DNA of 51,323 nt from Anaeromyxobacter oryzisoli. Its GTDB lineage: Bacteria; Myxococcota; Myxococcia; Myxococcales; Anaeromyxobacteraceae. How positions within the stretch are numbered: position 1 is the stretch's first letter; each line of letters begins with the position of its first letter. Location: NCBI RefSeq assembly GCF_022690765.1, contig NZ_JALCZA010000033.1, forward strand, positions 1 through 51,323, written 5' to 3'. Positions 16,654-24,216 of the stretch are shown here, one piece after another. Below the pieces are notes generated by a model that was not told the DNA's origin, made no database searches, and saw only the letters and a program-made list of their open reading frames with translations. The position numbers and the translations under genes were made by a program.

Positions 16654-18192
16654 TTGAAGGTCCTGTTCGTCCACCCCAGCTCGCTGATGTACTCGGAGAT
16701 CTTCCTGCGGCTCGAGCCACTGGGGCTCGAGCTGGTGGCGCAGGCGGCGCGACACGCGGGCCACGAGGTGCGCCTGCTCGACCTGCAGGTGTTCCACCAC
16801 CGCGACTACCTCCGCGCCCTGGACGAGTGGTCCCCGGAGGCGGTCGGGTTCTCCCTGAACTACCTCGCGAACGTCCCGGAGGTGGTGGAGCTGGCGAAGG
16901 CGACGCGCGCGCGGCTGCCGGAGTGCTTCGTCTTCGCGGGCGGACACAGCGCGTCGTTCACGGCCCCCGAGCTCCTCGATCAGGCGGCCGGGGCGCTCGA
17001 CTGCGTGGTGCGCGGCGAGGGCGAGGCGATCACGCCGGAGCTGCTCGAGGCCGCGGCGCGCGGCCGGTCCGAGCTGCATCGGCTGCCCGGCGTCAGCACG
17101 CCGGCGGGACAGGGCCCCGCCCCGAGCCTGATCGGCGAGCTCGGCCGGATCGCACCGGCGCGCGACCTGCTCGCGCGACGGAGGAAGTACTTCATCGGCG
17201 TGCTGGACCCGTGCGCGTCGGTCGAGTTCACCCGCGGCTGTCCGTGGGACTGCACGTTCTGCAGCGCCTGGACGTTCTACGGCCGCAGCTACCGCAAGGT
17301 CGCCGCCGAGCGGGCCGCGGAGGACCTGGCGAGCGTCCGCGAGCCCGGGGCCTTCATCGTGGACGACGTGGCCTTCGTCCACCCCGAGCACGGGTACGCG
17401 ATCGCCGAGCAGGTGGACCGGCGCCGCATCAGGAAGCGGTACTACCTCGAGACCCGCGGGGACGTGCTCCTCCGCAACAGGGAGGTGTTCCAGTACTGGA
17501 AGCGGCTCGGGCTCGAGTACATGTTCCTGGGGCTGGAGGCGATCGACGAGGAGGGGCTCGCCGCCCACCGCAAGCGCGTCACGCTCGGCAAGAGCTTCGA
17601 GGCGCTGGAGGTCGCGAGGGCGCTCGGGATCACGGTGGCCGTGAACGTCATCGCGGATCCGAGCTGGGACGAGCGGCGGTTCGCGGCCGTGCGCGAGTGG
17701 GCGCTGTCCGTCCCCGAGATCGTGCACCTCACCGTGAACACGCCGTACCCGGGGACGGAGACCTGGCACGCGGAGTCGGCGCGGCTCACCACGCGCGACT
17801 ACCGTCTCTTCGACGTCCAGCACGCGGTCCTGCCGACCCGGCTCCCGCTCGAGACGTTCTACCGGGAGCTGGTCCGCACGCAGCAGGTGCTCGACAAGAA
17901 GCACCTCGGCTGGGCGGCGCTCCGCGGCACCTTCGCGATCGCGGCGAGGCACCTGGCGCACGGCCAGACCAACTTCGTGCGGATGCTCTGGAAGTTCGGC
18001 AGCGTGTACGACCCCGAGCGCCAGCACGCCGATCACCGGCGCGAGTGCCGGTACCGGATCCGGCTCCCGGAAGGCCCGCCGCCCGCGAAGGTGGATCCCA
18101 GCCGGCTGTACGTGCTCGCGCCCGACGTGCGGGCCGGCTCCGGCGAGCTCGGCCGAGGGCGCTCCGCTTCGTCCACGCCGCCCCGGGAGTGA
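16654..18192 (+). CDS. hpnR: B12-binding radical SAM protein, hopanoid C-3 methylase HpnR-like
   Basis: A 512-residue enzyme. The N-terminal half (1 to about 150) is a cobalamin-binding Rossmann domain beginning MKVLFVHPSSLMYSEIFLRL, with GGHSASF near residue 97. The radical SAM core has CxxxCxxC with cysteines 196, 200 and 203. The C-terminal tail, with a KFGSVYDPERQHADHRRE segment, closely resembles my recollection of HpnR, which adds a methyl group at C-3 of bacteriohopanepolyols using methylcobalamin and S-adenosylmethionine. It starts with TTG at 16654 behind a strong GGGGAGG site. No squalene-hopene cyclase or other hpn gene is in the window, so substrate supply would be encoded elsewhere. 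A different B12 radical SAM methylase remains possible. Confidence 0.75.
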   Translation: MKVLFVHPSSLMYSEIFLRLEPLGLELVAQAARHAGHEVRLLDLQVFHHRDYLRALDEWSPEAVGFSLNYLANVPEVVELAKATRARLPECFVFAGGHSASFTAPELLDQAAGALDCVVRGEGEAITPELLEAAARGRSELHRLPGVSTPAGQGPAPSLIGELGRIAPARDLLARRRKYFIGVLDPCASVEFTRGCPWDCTFCSAWTFYGRSYRKVAAERAAEDLASVREPGAFIVDDVAFVHPEHGYAIAEQVDRRRIRKRYYLETRGDVLLRNREVFQYWKRLGLEYMFLGLEAIDEEGLAAHRKRVTLGKSFEALEVARALGITVAVNVIADPSWDERRFAAVREWALSVPEIVHLTVNTPYPGTETWHAESARLTTRDYRLFDVQHAVLPTRLPLETFYRELVRTQQVLDKKHLGWAALRGTFAIAARHLAHGQTNFVRMLWKFGSVYDPERQHADHRRECRYRIRLPEGPPPAKVDPSRLYVLAPDVRAGSGELGRGRSASSTPPRE

Positions 18193-18233
18193 CCGGCGCG
18201 GGTCGCGGTTGCGCGGCGCCCCCGGGCCGCTGC

Positions 18234-18239
18234 TACACT
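18234..18239 (+). promoter_or_regulatory. Possible extended -10 box for the CoA-transferase gene
   Basis: TGCTACACT has the TGn extension plus TACACT, four of six consensus bases. It lies about 43 bp before the ATG at 18282. No good -35 box at 17 bp. It is one of few AT-containing hexamers in this very GC-rich gap. Confidence 0.35.
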
Positions 18240-18281
18240 GGGCGCCGCCCCGGGGGGCCAACGAGAGGAGCGCCGGTCGCG

Positions 18282-19556
18282 ATGAGCCGCAAGGTCTCCG
18301 CCGAGGAAGCCGTCGCCGTCGTCAAGTCGGGCGACCGGGTGTTCGTCCACAGCGTGGCCGCCGCGCCGCGCCGCCTCATCGACGCGCTCACCGCGCGCGC
18401 CGGGGAGCTGCGCGTCGTGGAGATCGTCTCCCTCCACACCGAGGGCGACGCGCCTTACGCGGCGCCGGAGCACGCCAGGAGCTTCCGCCTGAACGCGCTC
18501 TTCGTCGGCGCCAACGTCCGCGCGGCGGTGGACGAGGGCCGCGCCGACTACCTCCCCGTCTTCCTCTCCGAGGTGCCGCGCCTCTTCCGCGCGGGCATCC
18601 TCCCGCTGGACGTGGCGCTCGTCCACGTCTCGCCGCCCGACCGCCACGGCTACTGCTCGCTCGGCGTCTCGGTGGACGTGTCGCGGGCCGCGGTGCAGAC
18701 CGCGCGCACGGTGATCGCCCAGGTGAACCCGCGGATGCCGCGGACGCACGGCGACGGCCTCATCCACCTCGACGCGATCGACTACCTCGTGGACGTGGAC
18801 GAGCCCATCCACGAGCTGCCCGCCCTCCCCATCAGCGCGGTGGAGCAGGCCATCGGGAGCCACTGCGCGGAGCTGGTGGACGACGGCGCCTGCCTCCAGC
18901 TCGGCATCGGCGCGATCCCGCAGGCGACCCTGGCCGCGCTCGGCGATCACCAGCGGCTCGGCATCCACACCGAGATGCTCTCCGACGGGATCGTGGACCT
19001 GGTCGAGAAGGGCGTCATCACCGGCGAGATGAAGCGGGTCCACCCCGGGAAGATCGTGGGCGGCTTCGCGCTCGGCACCCGGCGCCTGTACGACTTCCTG
19101 GACGACAACCCGCTCGTCGCGATGCTCGACATCGCGTACGTGAACGACACCGCGGTGATCCGGCGGAACACCAAGGTCACCGCGATCAACAGCGCCATCG
19201 AGGTGGACCTCACCGGCCAGGTGTGCGCCGACTCGATCGGCGATCGCCTCTACTCCGGCGTGGGCGGGCAGATGGACTTCATCCGCGGGGCGGCCCTCTC
19301 CGAGGGCGGGAAGCCGATCATCGCGCTCCCGTCCACGACCTCGACCGGCGAGACCCGCATCGTCTCGTTCCTGAAGCCGGGCGCGGGCGTGGTGACGACC
19401 CGGGCCCACGTGCACTTCGTGGTGACGGAGTACGGCATCGCCGATCTCTTCGGGAAGAACCTCCGGCAGCGCGCCGCGGCCCTCATCGCGGTCGCGCACC
19501 CGGCCCACCGCGACGCCCTCGCCGCCGAGGCCCGCCGCCGCTTCGGCTCCTGGTGA
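18282..19556 (+). CDS. Acetyl-CoA hydrolase/transferase (4-hydroxybutyrate CoA-transferase type)
   Basis: A 424-residue family I CoA-transferase, close to the normal length of about 430. Enzymes of this group move CoA between acyl-CoA and free acids (for example acetate with butyrate, 4-hydroxybutyrate or succinate) through a glutamyl-CoA thioester. The probable catalytic glutamate is residue 231 in IHTEMLSDG. Gly-rich loops GIGAIPQA (208-215) and GVGGQMDF near residue 327 bind CoA. GAGAGGAG lies 11 nt before the ATG. The gene stands alone on this strand between the HpnR-like gene and the STAS gene. It could serve acetate or butyrate metabolism; the exact acid is not deducible. Confidence 0.88.
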   Translation: MSRKVSAEEAVAVVKSGDRVFVHSVAAAPRRLIDALTARAGELRVVEIVSLHTEGDAPYAAPEHARSFRLNALFVGANVRAAVDEGRADYLPVFLSEVPRLFRAGILPLDVALVHVSPPDRHGYCSLGVSVDVSRAAVQTARTVIAQVNPRMPRTHGDGLIHLDAIDYLVDVDEPIHELPALPISAVEQAIGSHCAELVDDGACLQLGIGAIPQATLAALGDHQRLGIHTEMLSDGIVDLVEKGVITGEMKRVHPGKIVGGFALGTRRLYDFLDDNPLVAMLDIAYVNDTAVIRRNTKVTAINSAIEVDLTGQVCADSIGDRLYSGVGGQMDFIRGAALSEGGKPIIALPSTTSTGETRIVSFLKPGAGVVTTRAHVHFVVTEYGIADLFGKNLRQRAAALIAVAHPAHRDALAAEARRRFGSW

Positions 19557-19749
19557 TCCCCGCGCGCGGGCCCTCCCGCGGCGGTCCGTCGCCGGGCCAG
19601 GGGCGCGGTCACGCGCGGCCCCTCCTCCGGCGTTGCGGCGATCGCGGGGCGTGAGAACCATCGGCCTCGGAGCCCCCGCGAGTCGTCGAGCGAGGCCGCG
19701 CCCTGCCGGGCCGGCGCGCCGTCGCGCTGGAGGCCTTCGGGAGGTCGAG

Positions 19750-20067
19750 ATGGCCGGCGGCTGCACCTTCGAGCGCGAGCGCGAGGGGGAGCGCACGGTC
19801 CTCCGCCTCGCGGGCACCTTCGACCGGGCCGCGGCCCTCGAGCTCGCCCGCCGCGTGGAGGCGGAGCGGGGACGCGAGCTGATCCTGGACTTCAGCCTCG
19901 TGCGCGAGTTCGCCGACCTCGGCGTCGCGACCCTCGCTCAAGGGCTCGCCCACACCGAGCGGAGGCTCGTCCTCCGCGGCCTGCGCCAGCACCAGCTCCG
20001 GATGTTCCGCTACTTCGGCGTGGACGTGGAGCCGTCGCGCGGCGCGGTCGATCCCGGCGCCGCGTGA
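19750..20067 (+). CDS. STAS domain protein (anti-sigma-factor-antagonist-like)
   Basis: A 105-residue single-domain protein with the beta-alpha layout of STAS domains (TVLRLAGTFDRAAALELARR, then ELILDFSLVREF). STAS antagonists bind anti-sigma kinases and are switched off by Ser phosphorylation in a DSSG-type loop. Here that loop reads ADLG (55-58), with no Ser or Thr, so it cannot be controlled that way. It may be constitutive or act in another STAS role. GGGAGG precedes the ATG at 19750. No anti-sigma kinase is adjacent; the Ku gene follows after 156 bp. Confidence 0.65.
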   Translation: MAGGCTFEREREGERTVLRLAGTFDRAAALELARRVEAERGRELILDFSLVREFADLGVATLAQGLAHTERRLVLRGLRQHQLRMFRYFGVDVEPSRGAVDPGAA

Positions 20068-20223
20068 GCGAGCGAGCGCCCGCGCCCTCCGATGGCGACC
20101 CCCGCGCCCGTCGAGCTCCTGGCGGCGCACGTCGCGCGCGGCGGGAGAGGCGCCCCACCCGCCACGCGCAGCGCGCGTTGCCGTCGCCCGGCCGGGGACG
20201 GATCGTTCCCGCGGGAGGCGCGC

Positions 20224-21135
20224 ATGGCGAGGGCGATCTGGAGCGGGTCCCTGTCCTTCGGGCTGGTGAACATCCCGGTGAAGCTGTTCGGCGCGGTCTC
20301 GCCGAAGGACGTGCGCTTCCACATGCTCCACGACGCCGACGGCGGGCGGATCCGCCTCAGGCGGTTCTGCGAGGTGGAGGACCGGGAGGTCCCCTACGAG
20401 CACGTCGTGAAGGGCTTCGAGGTGGGGGCGAACCGGTACGTCACGGTCACCCGCGAGGAGCTCGAGGCGTACGATCCGAAGGCGACGCGCACGATCGAGA
20501 TCCACGACTTCGTGGAGCTCGCCGGCATCGACCCGGTCTTCTTCGAGAGCACCTACTACCTCGTGCCCGAGCGGAGCGCGGCGAAGGCCTACCGGCTCCT
20601 CGGCCAGGCGATGCGGCGCGCCGGCAAGGTGGGCATCGCCACCGCGGTGCTGCGGACGCGTGAGTCGCTCTGCTGCGTGCGCCCCTCGGGCGAGGAGGCG
20701 CTCGCGCTCTCGACCATGAACCGCGCCGACGAGATCGTCCCGGCCTCCTCGCTGGAGCTCCCCGAGGCCGGTGGGCAGCCCTCGGAGCGCGAGCTCGCGA
20801 TGGCGGAGCAGCTCGTCGCCTCCCTCGCGGGCCCGTTCGACCCGGAGAGGTACCCCGACCTGCGCAGGCAGCGGATCCTCGAGCTCGTCGAGCGGAAGGC
20901 GGAGGGGCAGGCCATCGAGGCGCCGCAGCCGGAGGCCGGTCCGGCGCAGGTGGTGAGCCTCGCCGACGCGCTCGCCGCGAGCCTCGCGGCCGCCCGCGGA
21001 GGGGGGAAGGCGGCCGGGGCCGGCGGCGAGGAGGAGCGCGCGGCGGCCCGCCCGGCACGCGCCGCGCGGCGCAGCGCGCCTCCCCAGGCGGCGCGCACCG
21101 TCGCCTCGAAGCGCCCCCGGAAGCGGCGGGCCTGA
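20224..21135 (+). CDS. ku: Ku protein, non-homologous end joining
   Basis: A 303-residue bacterial Ku, which binds double-strand DNA ends as a homodimer ring and recruits ligase LigD. The sequence opens with the hallmark ARAIWSGSLSFGLVNIPVKL and has the beta-barrel and bridge segments (STYYLVPE, LCCVRPSGEEALALSTM) of the Ku core. The last 60 residues or so are Ala/Lys/Arg-rich, as in Ku proteins with an extended basic tail that helps threading on DNA. GGGAGG immediately precedes the ATG. An in-frame ATG 132 nt upstream would add an Arg-rich leader and seems wrong. ligD is not in the window, although the two genes often neighbour each other. Confidence 0.93.
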   Translation: MARAIWSGSLSFGLVNIPVKLFGAVSPKDVRFHMLHDADGGRIRLRRFCEVEDREVPYEHVVKGFEVGANRYVTVTREELEAYDPKATRTIEIHDFVELAGIDPVFFESTYYLVPERSAAKAYRLLGQAMRRAGKVGIATAVLRTRESLCCVRPSGEEALALSTMNRADEIVPASSLELPEAGGQPSERELAMAEQLVASLAGPFDPERYPDLRRQRILELVERKAEGQAIEAPQPEAGPAQVVSLADALAASLAAARGGGKAAGAGGEEERAAARPARAARRSAPPQAARTVASKRPRKRRA

Positions 21136-21177
21136 AAGCGCCGCTCGATTGGGCTGAGACTCCCCCGTCCGCTGCTC

Positions 21178-21252
21178 GCCCTTCGACTCCGGCGCGCAGC
21201 GCGCGCCGGAGCCTGTCCTGAGCGGAGCTGCCGCAGGCAGCGGAGTCGAAGG
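21178..21252. repeat. REP-like nested palindromic element
   Basis: CCTTCGACTCCG near 21180-21191 is repeated in inverted form as CGGAGTCGAAGG at 21241-21252. Between them are a perfect 11-bp hairpin with a 3-nt loop (21187-21211) and a perfect 6-bp hairpin with a 3-nt loop (21227-21241). The layout resembles repetitive extragenic palindromes. A partial relative (CCCTGAGCTCGTCGAAGGG) occurs after the YyaL-like gene near 35420. The remaining bases from 21253 to 21507 hold nothing I recognise. Confidence 0.6.
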
Positions 21253-21507
21253 ACTCAGGGCGAACGGAACTTCGAATCGCCTGCGCTGCTCCGTCGTCGT
21301 GTGCCCCGGCTCGGCGACGGCATCGTGTGCCTCGCGACGGGCTGACCCAACCGAGAGGCGCATGACACCCGGCCGCCGGCCCGCCGCCCGCACCGCGCGG
21401 CGGCGCGACGGCCCGCCGATCGCCCCGCGAGCGGCCGATGCGCGGCGCGCAGCGCGGGAGCACCTTGTCCCCGTGCGCCGGCGACCGGCCGGGCGCGCGG
21501 AGGAGCC

Positions 21508-21945
21508 ATGGGCGCGAGCGACCAGCCGGGGACCGCCGCGGGACCGCCGCCGCCGGGGACGGCGGTGCGCGAGCTGACGACCCGCGATCTCGTCACCGAG
21601 GTCGCCCGCAAGGCGAGCGCGCTCGTCCGCAAGGAGGTGGAGCTCGCGAAGGCGGAGGTCCGGGCCGATCTGCGCGCCGAGATCAAGATGGCGAGCGGGA
21701 TGGGCGTGGCCGGCCTGTGCGGGGTCTTCACGGTGCAGCTCCTCCTCACGGCGGTGGTCTTCGCCCTCGCCGAGGCCGGCGTGCTCCCGGGCTGGGGGGC
21801 CGCGCTGGTCGTGGCGGCGGTGGTGCTCGCGGTGGGCACCGCCGTCGGGCTCTGGGGGTGGGCGAAGCGCGTCCGGAAGCCCCTCGGCGCGACGCGCCGC
21901 TCCGTCGAGGAGGACGTGCGATGGGCGAAGGAGCGGCTCGCGTGA
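21508..21945 (+). CDS. Phage-holin-family (DUF1469-like) membrane protein
   Basis: A 145-residue protein with a cytoplasmic N-terminal amphipathic helix (residues 25-60, rich in Lys/Glu) and two membrane segments (about 65-88 and 95-118). This matches the Phage_holin_3_6 family, which is mostly chromosomal and unrelated to lysis. GAGGAG lies just before the ATG at 21508. Its stop codon overlaps the ATG of the next gene (TGATG), so the two are translationally coupled. Pairs like this are found in stress-response regions of many bacteria; the function is not established. Confidence 0.75.
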   Translation: MGASDQPGTAAGPPPPGTAVRELTTRDLVTEVARKASALVRKEVELAKAEVRADLRAEIKMASGMGVAGLCGVFTVQLLLTAVVFALAEAGVLPGWGAALVVAAVVLAVGTAVGLWGWAKRVRKPLGATRRSVEEDVRWAKERLA

Positions 21946-22367
21946 TGAGCGCCTCGGAGGACGTGCGGCGCGTCTCCGGCGAGATCGAGACGCTCCGCGG
22001 CGAGCTGGGAACGCTCGTGGCGGAGCTCGATCGGAGGCGCCACGAGGCGCTCGATCTCGGGCTCCAGGTCCGCCGGCACCCCGCGGTCGTCGCGGTGGTG
22101 GCCGGCCTGGCCGCGATCGCCGTCGGCGGCCTCATCGCGTTCGCCGTCCGCTCGCGCCGCGAGCGGCGGCGACCGACGGTCCGCGCCCGCGAGGCCCGGC
22201 GTGCGCTCGCCCGCCTCCTCGAGCACCCGGAGCGGGTCGCGTCGTCGGAGCCGAGCCTCCCGGGCAAGGTGGCGAGGGCGCTCGCGGTCGCCGCCGCCAG
22301 CACGCTCGCGAAGCGCCTGGTCGAGCGCGCCGTGCAGCCGGCGCGGCCGGCGCGGGCTCGGGCTTGA
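21945..22367 (+). CDS. DUF3618-like single-pass membrane protein
   Basis: A 140-residue protein. Residues 1-40 form a charged helix (EIETLRGELGTLVAELDRRRHE). A membrane segment (about 45-70) and a basic C-terminal half follow. The layout resembles DUF3618-type partners that accompany the holin-like family. The ATG at 21945 overlaps the upstream stop, and AAGGAG lies within the end of the preceding gene 11 nt before. A GTG one codon earlier is a possible alternative start. Probably forms one membrane complex with its partner; role unknown. Confidence 0.65.
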   Translation: MSASEDVRRVSGEIETLRGELGTLVAELDRRRHEALDLGLQVRRHPAVVAVVAGLAAIAVGGLIAFAVRSRRERRRPTVRAREARRALARLLEHPERVASSEPSLPGKVARALAVAAASTLAKRLVERAVQPARPARARA

Positions 22368-22449
22368 GGCTCGAGGCCGGGCCCGCCTGCCCCGGATCGC
22401 CGCGCAGGCCCCCGGCTGGCTGCCCCCCGGCTCGGAACCTCGCGCTCGG

Positions 22450-22686
22450 CTAGGCGAGCCCGGCGTCCTCCGTCGCGACGACGCGTCCAGCGCAGTGCGC
22501 GCAGCAGAACACGCGCCCCTCCGCCTCGATCCCGTGCCCCATGATCCGGCAGGCGCAGTGGGCGCACCGGGGCGCGAGCGCCTGGATGGCGCACTCGAAG
22601 CTGTCGAACACGTGCGGCTTCCCGCCGACCGCGATCTCGAGCACGCGCTCGCTCGCGTTCCCGCAGACCTCGCAGGTCCGGGTCAT
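22450..22686 (-). CDS. Small Cys-rich metal-binding protein, metallothionein-like
   Basis: A 78-residue protein with nine cysteines (5, 8, 32, 41, 44, 46, 61, 62, 65) and several His. The CAHCAC and CCAHC clusters around a short beta-hairpin resemble the zinc sites of bacterial metallothioneins, while CEVCG at the N-terminus looks like a zinc-ribbon half. Zinc or another thiophilic metal is the probable ligand. Its ATG overlaps the stop codon of the short upstream frame. It converges on the DUF3618-like gene with 82 bp between stops. I base the call on ligand pattern only. Confidence 0.6.
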   Translation of the reverse strand: MTRTCEVCGNASERVLEIAVGGKPHVFDSFECAIQALAPRCAHCACRIMGHGIEAEGRVFCCAHCAGRVVATEDAGLA

Positions 22687-22823
22687 GCGATCGCCTCCTC
22701 GCCGCCGTTCGGCCCGGTGACCGCCTCGAAGCCCGCCTCGTCGAGGAGCGGCCAGATCCCGGCCGCCAGGTAGAACGCCCCCTGTCCGATCGCGAGCCTC
22801 CGCCCCGTCCGCTCGACGTGCAC
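22683..22823 (-). pseudogene. Truncated remnant of a small membrane protein gene
   Basis: A frame beginning with GTG at 22823 gives about 46 residues, with RLAIGQGAFYLAAGIWPLL and FEAVTGP. That segment resembles the N-terminus of a widespread small membrane protein that, as I remember it, continues FExVTGPK-D-WLVKTVG into further membrane helices. Here it stops within eight residues of VTGP, overlapping the ATG of the Cys-rich gene. It is therefore probably a deletion remnant that now works as a leader for the downstream gene. No ribosome site is obvious. Confidence 0.4.
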
Positions 22824-23006
22824 CGGTGGACGATGGCCACGCGCCCGACGCGGAGCGAGGCTCGCTCGCGGCCTCGCCGGGGCCCAGGCCCGCGCCGCCG
22901 GACGGCTCACCGAAGGGGTCCGGGGAGGGGCGCCGATGTCACGGTGGGACGCGCCGCCGCTCGCGTCGAGCGCGCCTCCGCCGCTCGGTCGTCCGCGGGT
23001 GCCCGA

Positions 23007-23930
23007 TCAGGCGATCTGGCCGCCCGGGACGGCGACGGGGACGCGGGCGTGGATCGACGGTGCGTCCGCCTCGGCGCTCACGCGGACCACGCGGTGCGAG
23101 GAGGCCTCCGCGAGGACCTTCTTCACGAGCGCCTGGTTCATCGCGTGCCCGCTCTTCGTGGCCGAGAACGCGCCGACGACGGGCATGCCGAGCAGCGCGA
23201 GATCGCCGACTGCGTCGAGCACCTTGTGGCGCGCGAACTCGTCGGGGAAGCGCAGCCCCTCGGGGTTCAGGATCGAGAAGTCGTCCACGACGATGGCGTT
23301 CTCGAGGCTGCCGCCCCGGGCCAGCCCCATCGCCTGCATCCGCTCGATGTCCCTCAAGAAGCAGAAGGTGCGGGCGCGCGCGATCTCGCGCTCGAAGGAC
23401 CGATCGGTGAGCGTCACCCGGAACGACTGGTTCGTGATGAGCGGGTGGCCGAAGTCGGCGGTGAACTCCACCGAGAAGGCGTCGGAGGGCTCGAGGCGCG
23501 CGACCTTGTCGCCGTCGCGCAGCTCCACCGCCCGGTCCACCACGAGGTAGCGCCTCCCGGCCGAGAGCTCCTTCACGCCCGCCTCGTGCACGAGGCAGAC
23601 GAACGGCGCGGCGGAGCCGTCGAGGATCGGGATCTCGGGCCCGTCCACCTCGACCCGGCAGTTGTCGATCCCCATCCCGTGGAGCGCCGCCATGACGTGC
23701 TCGACCGTGGAGACGCGGGCCTTGCCCACGGCGACGCTGGTCGACAGCATCGTGTCCACGACGAGCTCGTTCCGCGCCGGGATCTCGATCCCGAGATCCA
23801 TGCGGACGAACGTGATGCCGGCATCCGCCGCCGCGGGGGCGAGCGTCAGCGTCGCGGGGCGGCCGGAGTGGAGGCCGATGCCCGTGCACGAGACCCGCTT
23901 CGCAACCGTCCGCTGTTTCCAGTGAGCCAT
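23007..23930 (-). CDS. lpxC: UDP-3-O-acyl-N-acetylglucosamine deacetylase
   Basis: A 307-residue zinc amidase performing the first committed step of lipid A synthesis, removing the N-acetyl group from UDP-3-O-acyl-GlcNAc. The ligands and catalytic residues are visible: STVEHVMAAL with Glu 77 and His 78, FARHKVLDAVGDL with His 235 and Asp 239, and His 262 near SGHAMN. The length matches the family. The ATG at 23930 follows a weak TGGA site. A far-upstream in-frame ATG adds unrelated residues. It is read from the leader region containing nested inverted repeats. Other lipid A genes are not adjacent. Its presence shows a lipopolysaccharide-bearing cell envelope. Confidence 0.95.
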   Translation of the reverse strand: MAHWKQRTVAKRVSCTGIGLHSGRPATLTLAPAAADAGITFVRMDLGIEIPARNELVVDTMLSTSVAVGKARVSTVEHVMAALHGMGIDNCRVEVDGPEIPILDGSAAPFVCLVHEAGVKELSAGRRYLVVDRAVELRDGDKVARLEPSDAFSVEFTADFGHPLITNQSFRVTLTDRSFEREIARARTFCFLRDIERMQAMGLARGGSLENAIVVDDFSILNPEGLRFPDEFARHKVLDAVGDLALLGMPVVGAFSATKSGHAMNQALVKKVLAEASSHRVVRVSAEADAPSIHARVPVAVPGGQIA

Positions 23931-24041
23931 TTTCCAGTGTCCGTCCGTGGGCGACGCGCCCGGCGCCCCACTTGAGCAATCGACGTGCCAGCCAGCGCCT
24001 GCCGCGCGTCCTCGCTCCCGAGTCGGGGGCCACCACAACGG

Positions 24042-24062
24042 CCCGATTTATCGGGAGTTTTT
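24042..24062 (+). terminator. Intrinsic-terminator-like hairpin with T-run, orphan
   Basis: CCCGA (24042-24046) and TCGGG (24051-24055) close a TTTA loop and are followed two bases later by TTTTT. It is the best terminator shape in the window, but no plus-strand gene lies upstream: that side is antisense to lpxC. On the minus strand it lies within the lpxC leader. Confidence 0.45.
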
Positions 24063-24070
24063 GATACGAT

Positions 24071-24184
24071 GCCCGCCTGCTTCGCCACGCCGTCCCCCGG
24101 AGGTGTCGAAGACCTGATCGATCGAGCCCCGAACCGCGACATGCATGTCAGACCGGAGGTTCGGCCCACACCTCGAAGGCGGGC
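24071..24184. other. Nested inverted repeats, candidate structured RNA or regulatory site
   Basis: Four nested pairings are seen. GCCCGC (24071-24076) pairs with GCGGGC (24179-24184). CTTCG (24080-24084) pairs with CGAAG (24174-24178). AGGTGT (24101-24106) pairs with ACACCT (24168-24173). CCGAACC (24129-24135) pairs with GGTTCGG (24158-24164). The centre holds the perfect 12-bp palindrome GACATGCATGTC (24138-24149). On the right side three of the arms are contiguous. This suggests a folded RNA of about 115 nt in the leader of lpxC (minus) or of the rhomboid gene (plus). It matches no tRNA, SRP or riboswitch consensus I know. Confidence 0.45.
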
Positions 24185-24185
24185 G

Positions 24186-24194
24186 CTTATAGCA
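24186..24194 (-). promoter_or_regulatory. Extended -10 promoter element toward lpxC
   Basis: The minus strand reads TGCTATAAG: TGn plus TATAAG, five of six consensus bases. No matching -35 is present, as is common with extended -10 promoters. The start would be near 24179, giving lpxC a leader of about 250 nt that includes most of the nested repeats. Confidence 0.45.
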
Positions 24195-24216
24195 TGAGCG
24201 GCCGAGGACAGACGGC

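Noticed and set aside
16465-18261. Open frame of about 600 codons opposite the HpnR-like gene
   Set aside because: Shadow of a gene with an intact cobalamin/radical SAM layout; the antisense product has low complexity.
21508-22367. Prophage remnant suggested by the phage-holin family name
   Set aside because: This holin-like family is mostly chromosomal. No phage genes, integrase or attachment sites are nearby.
24158-24184. GGTTCGG looking like a tRNA T-arm
   Set aside because: The adjacent bases do not fold as a T-arm, no acceptor stem or anticodon arm fits, and the same bases pair better in the nested repeat structure.
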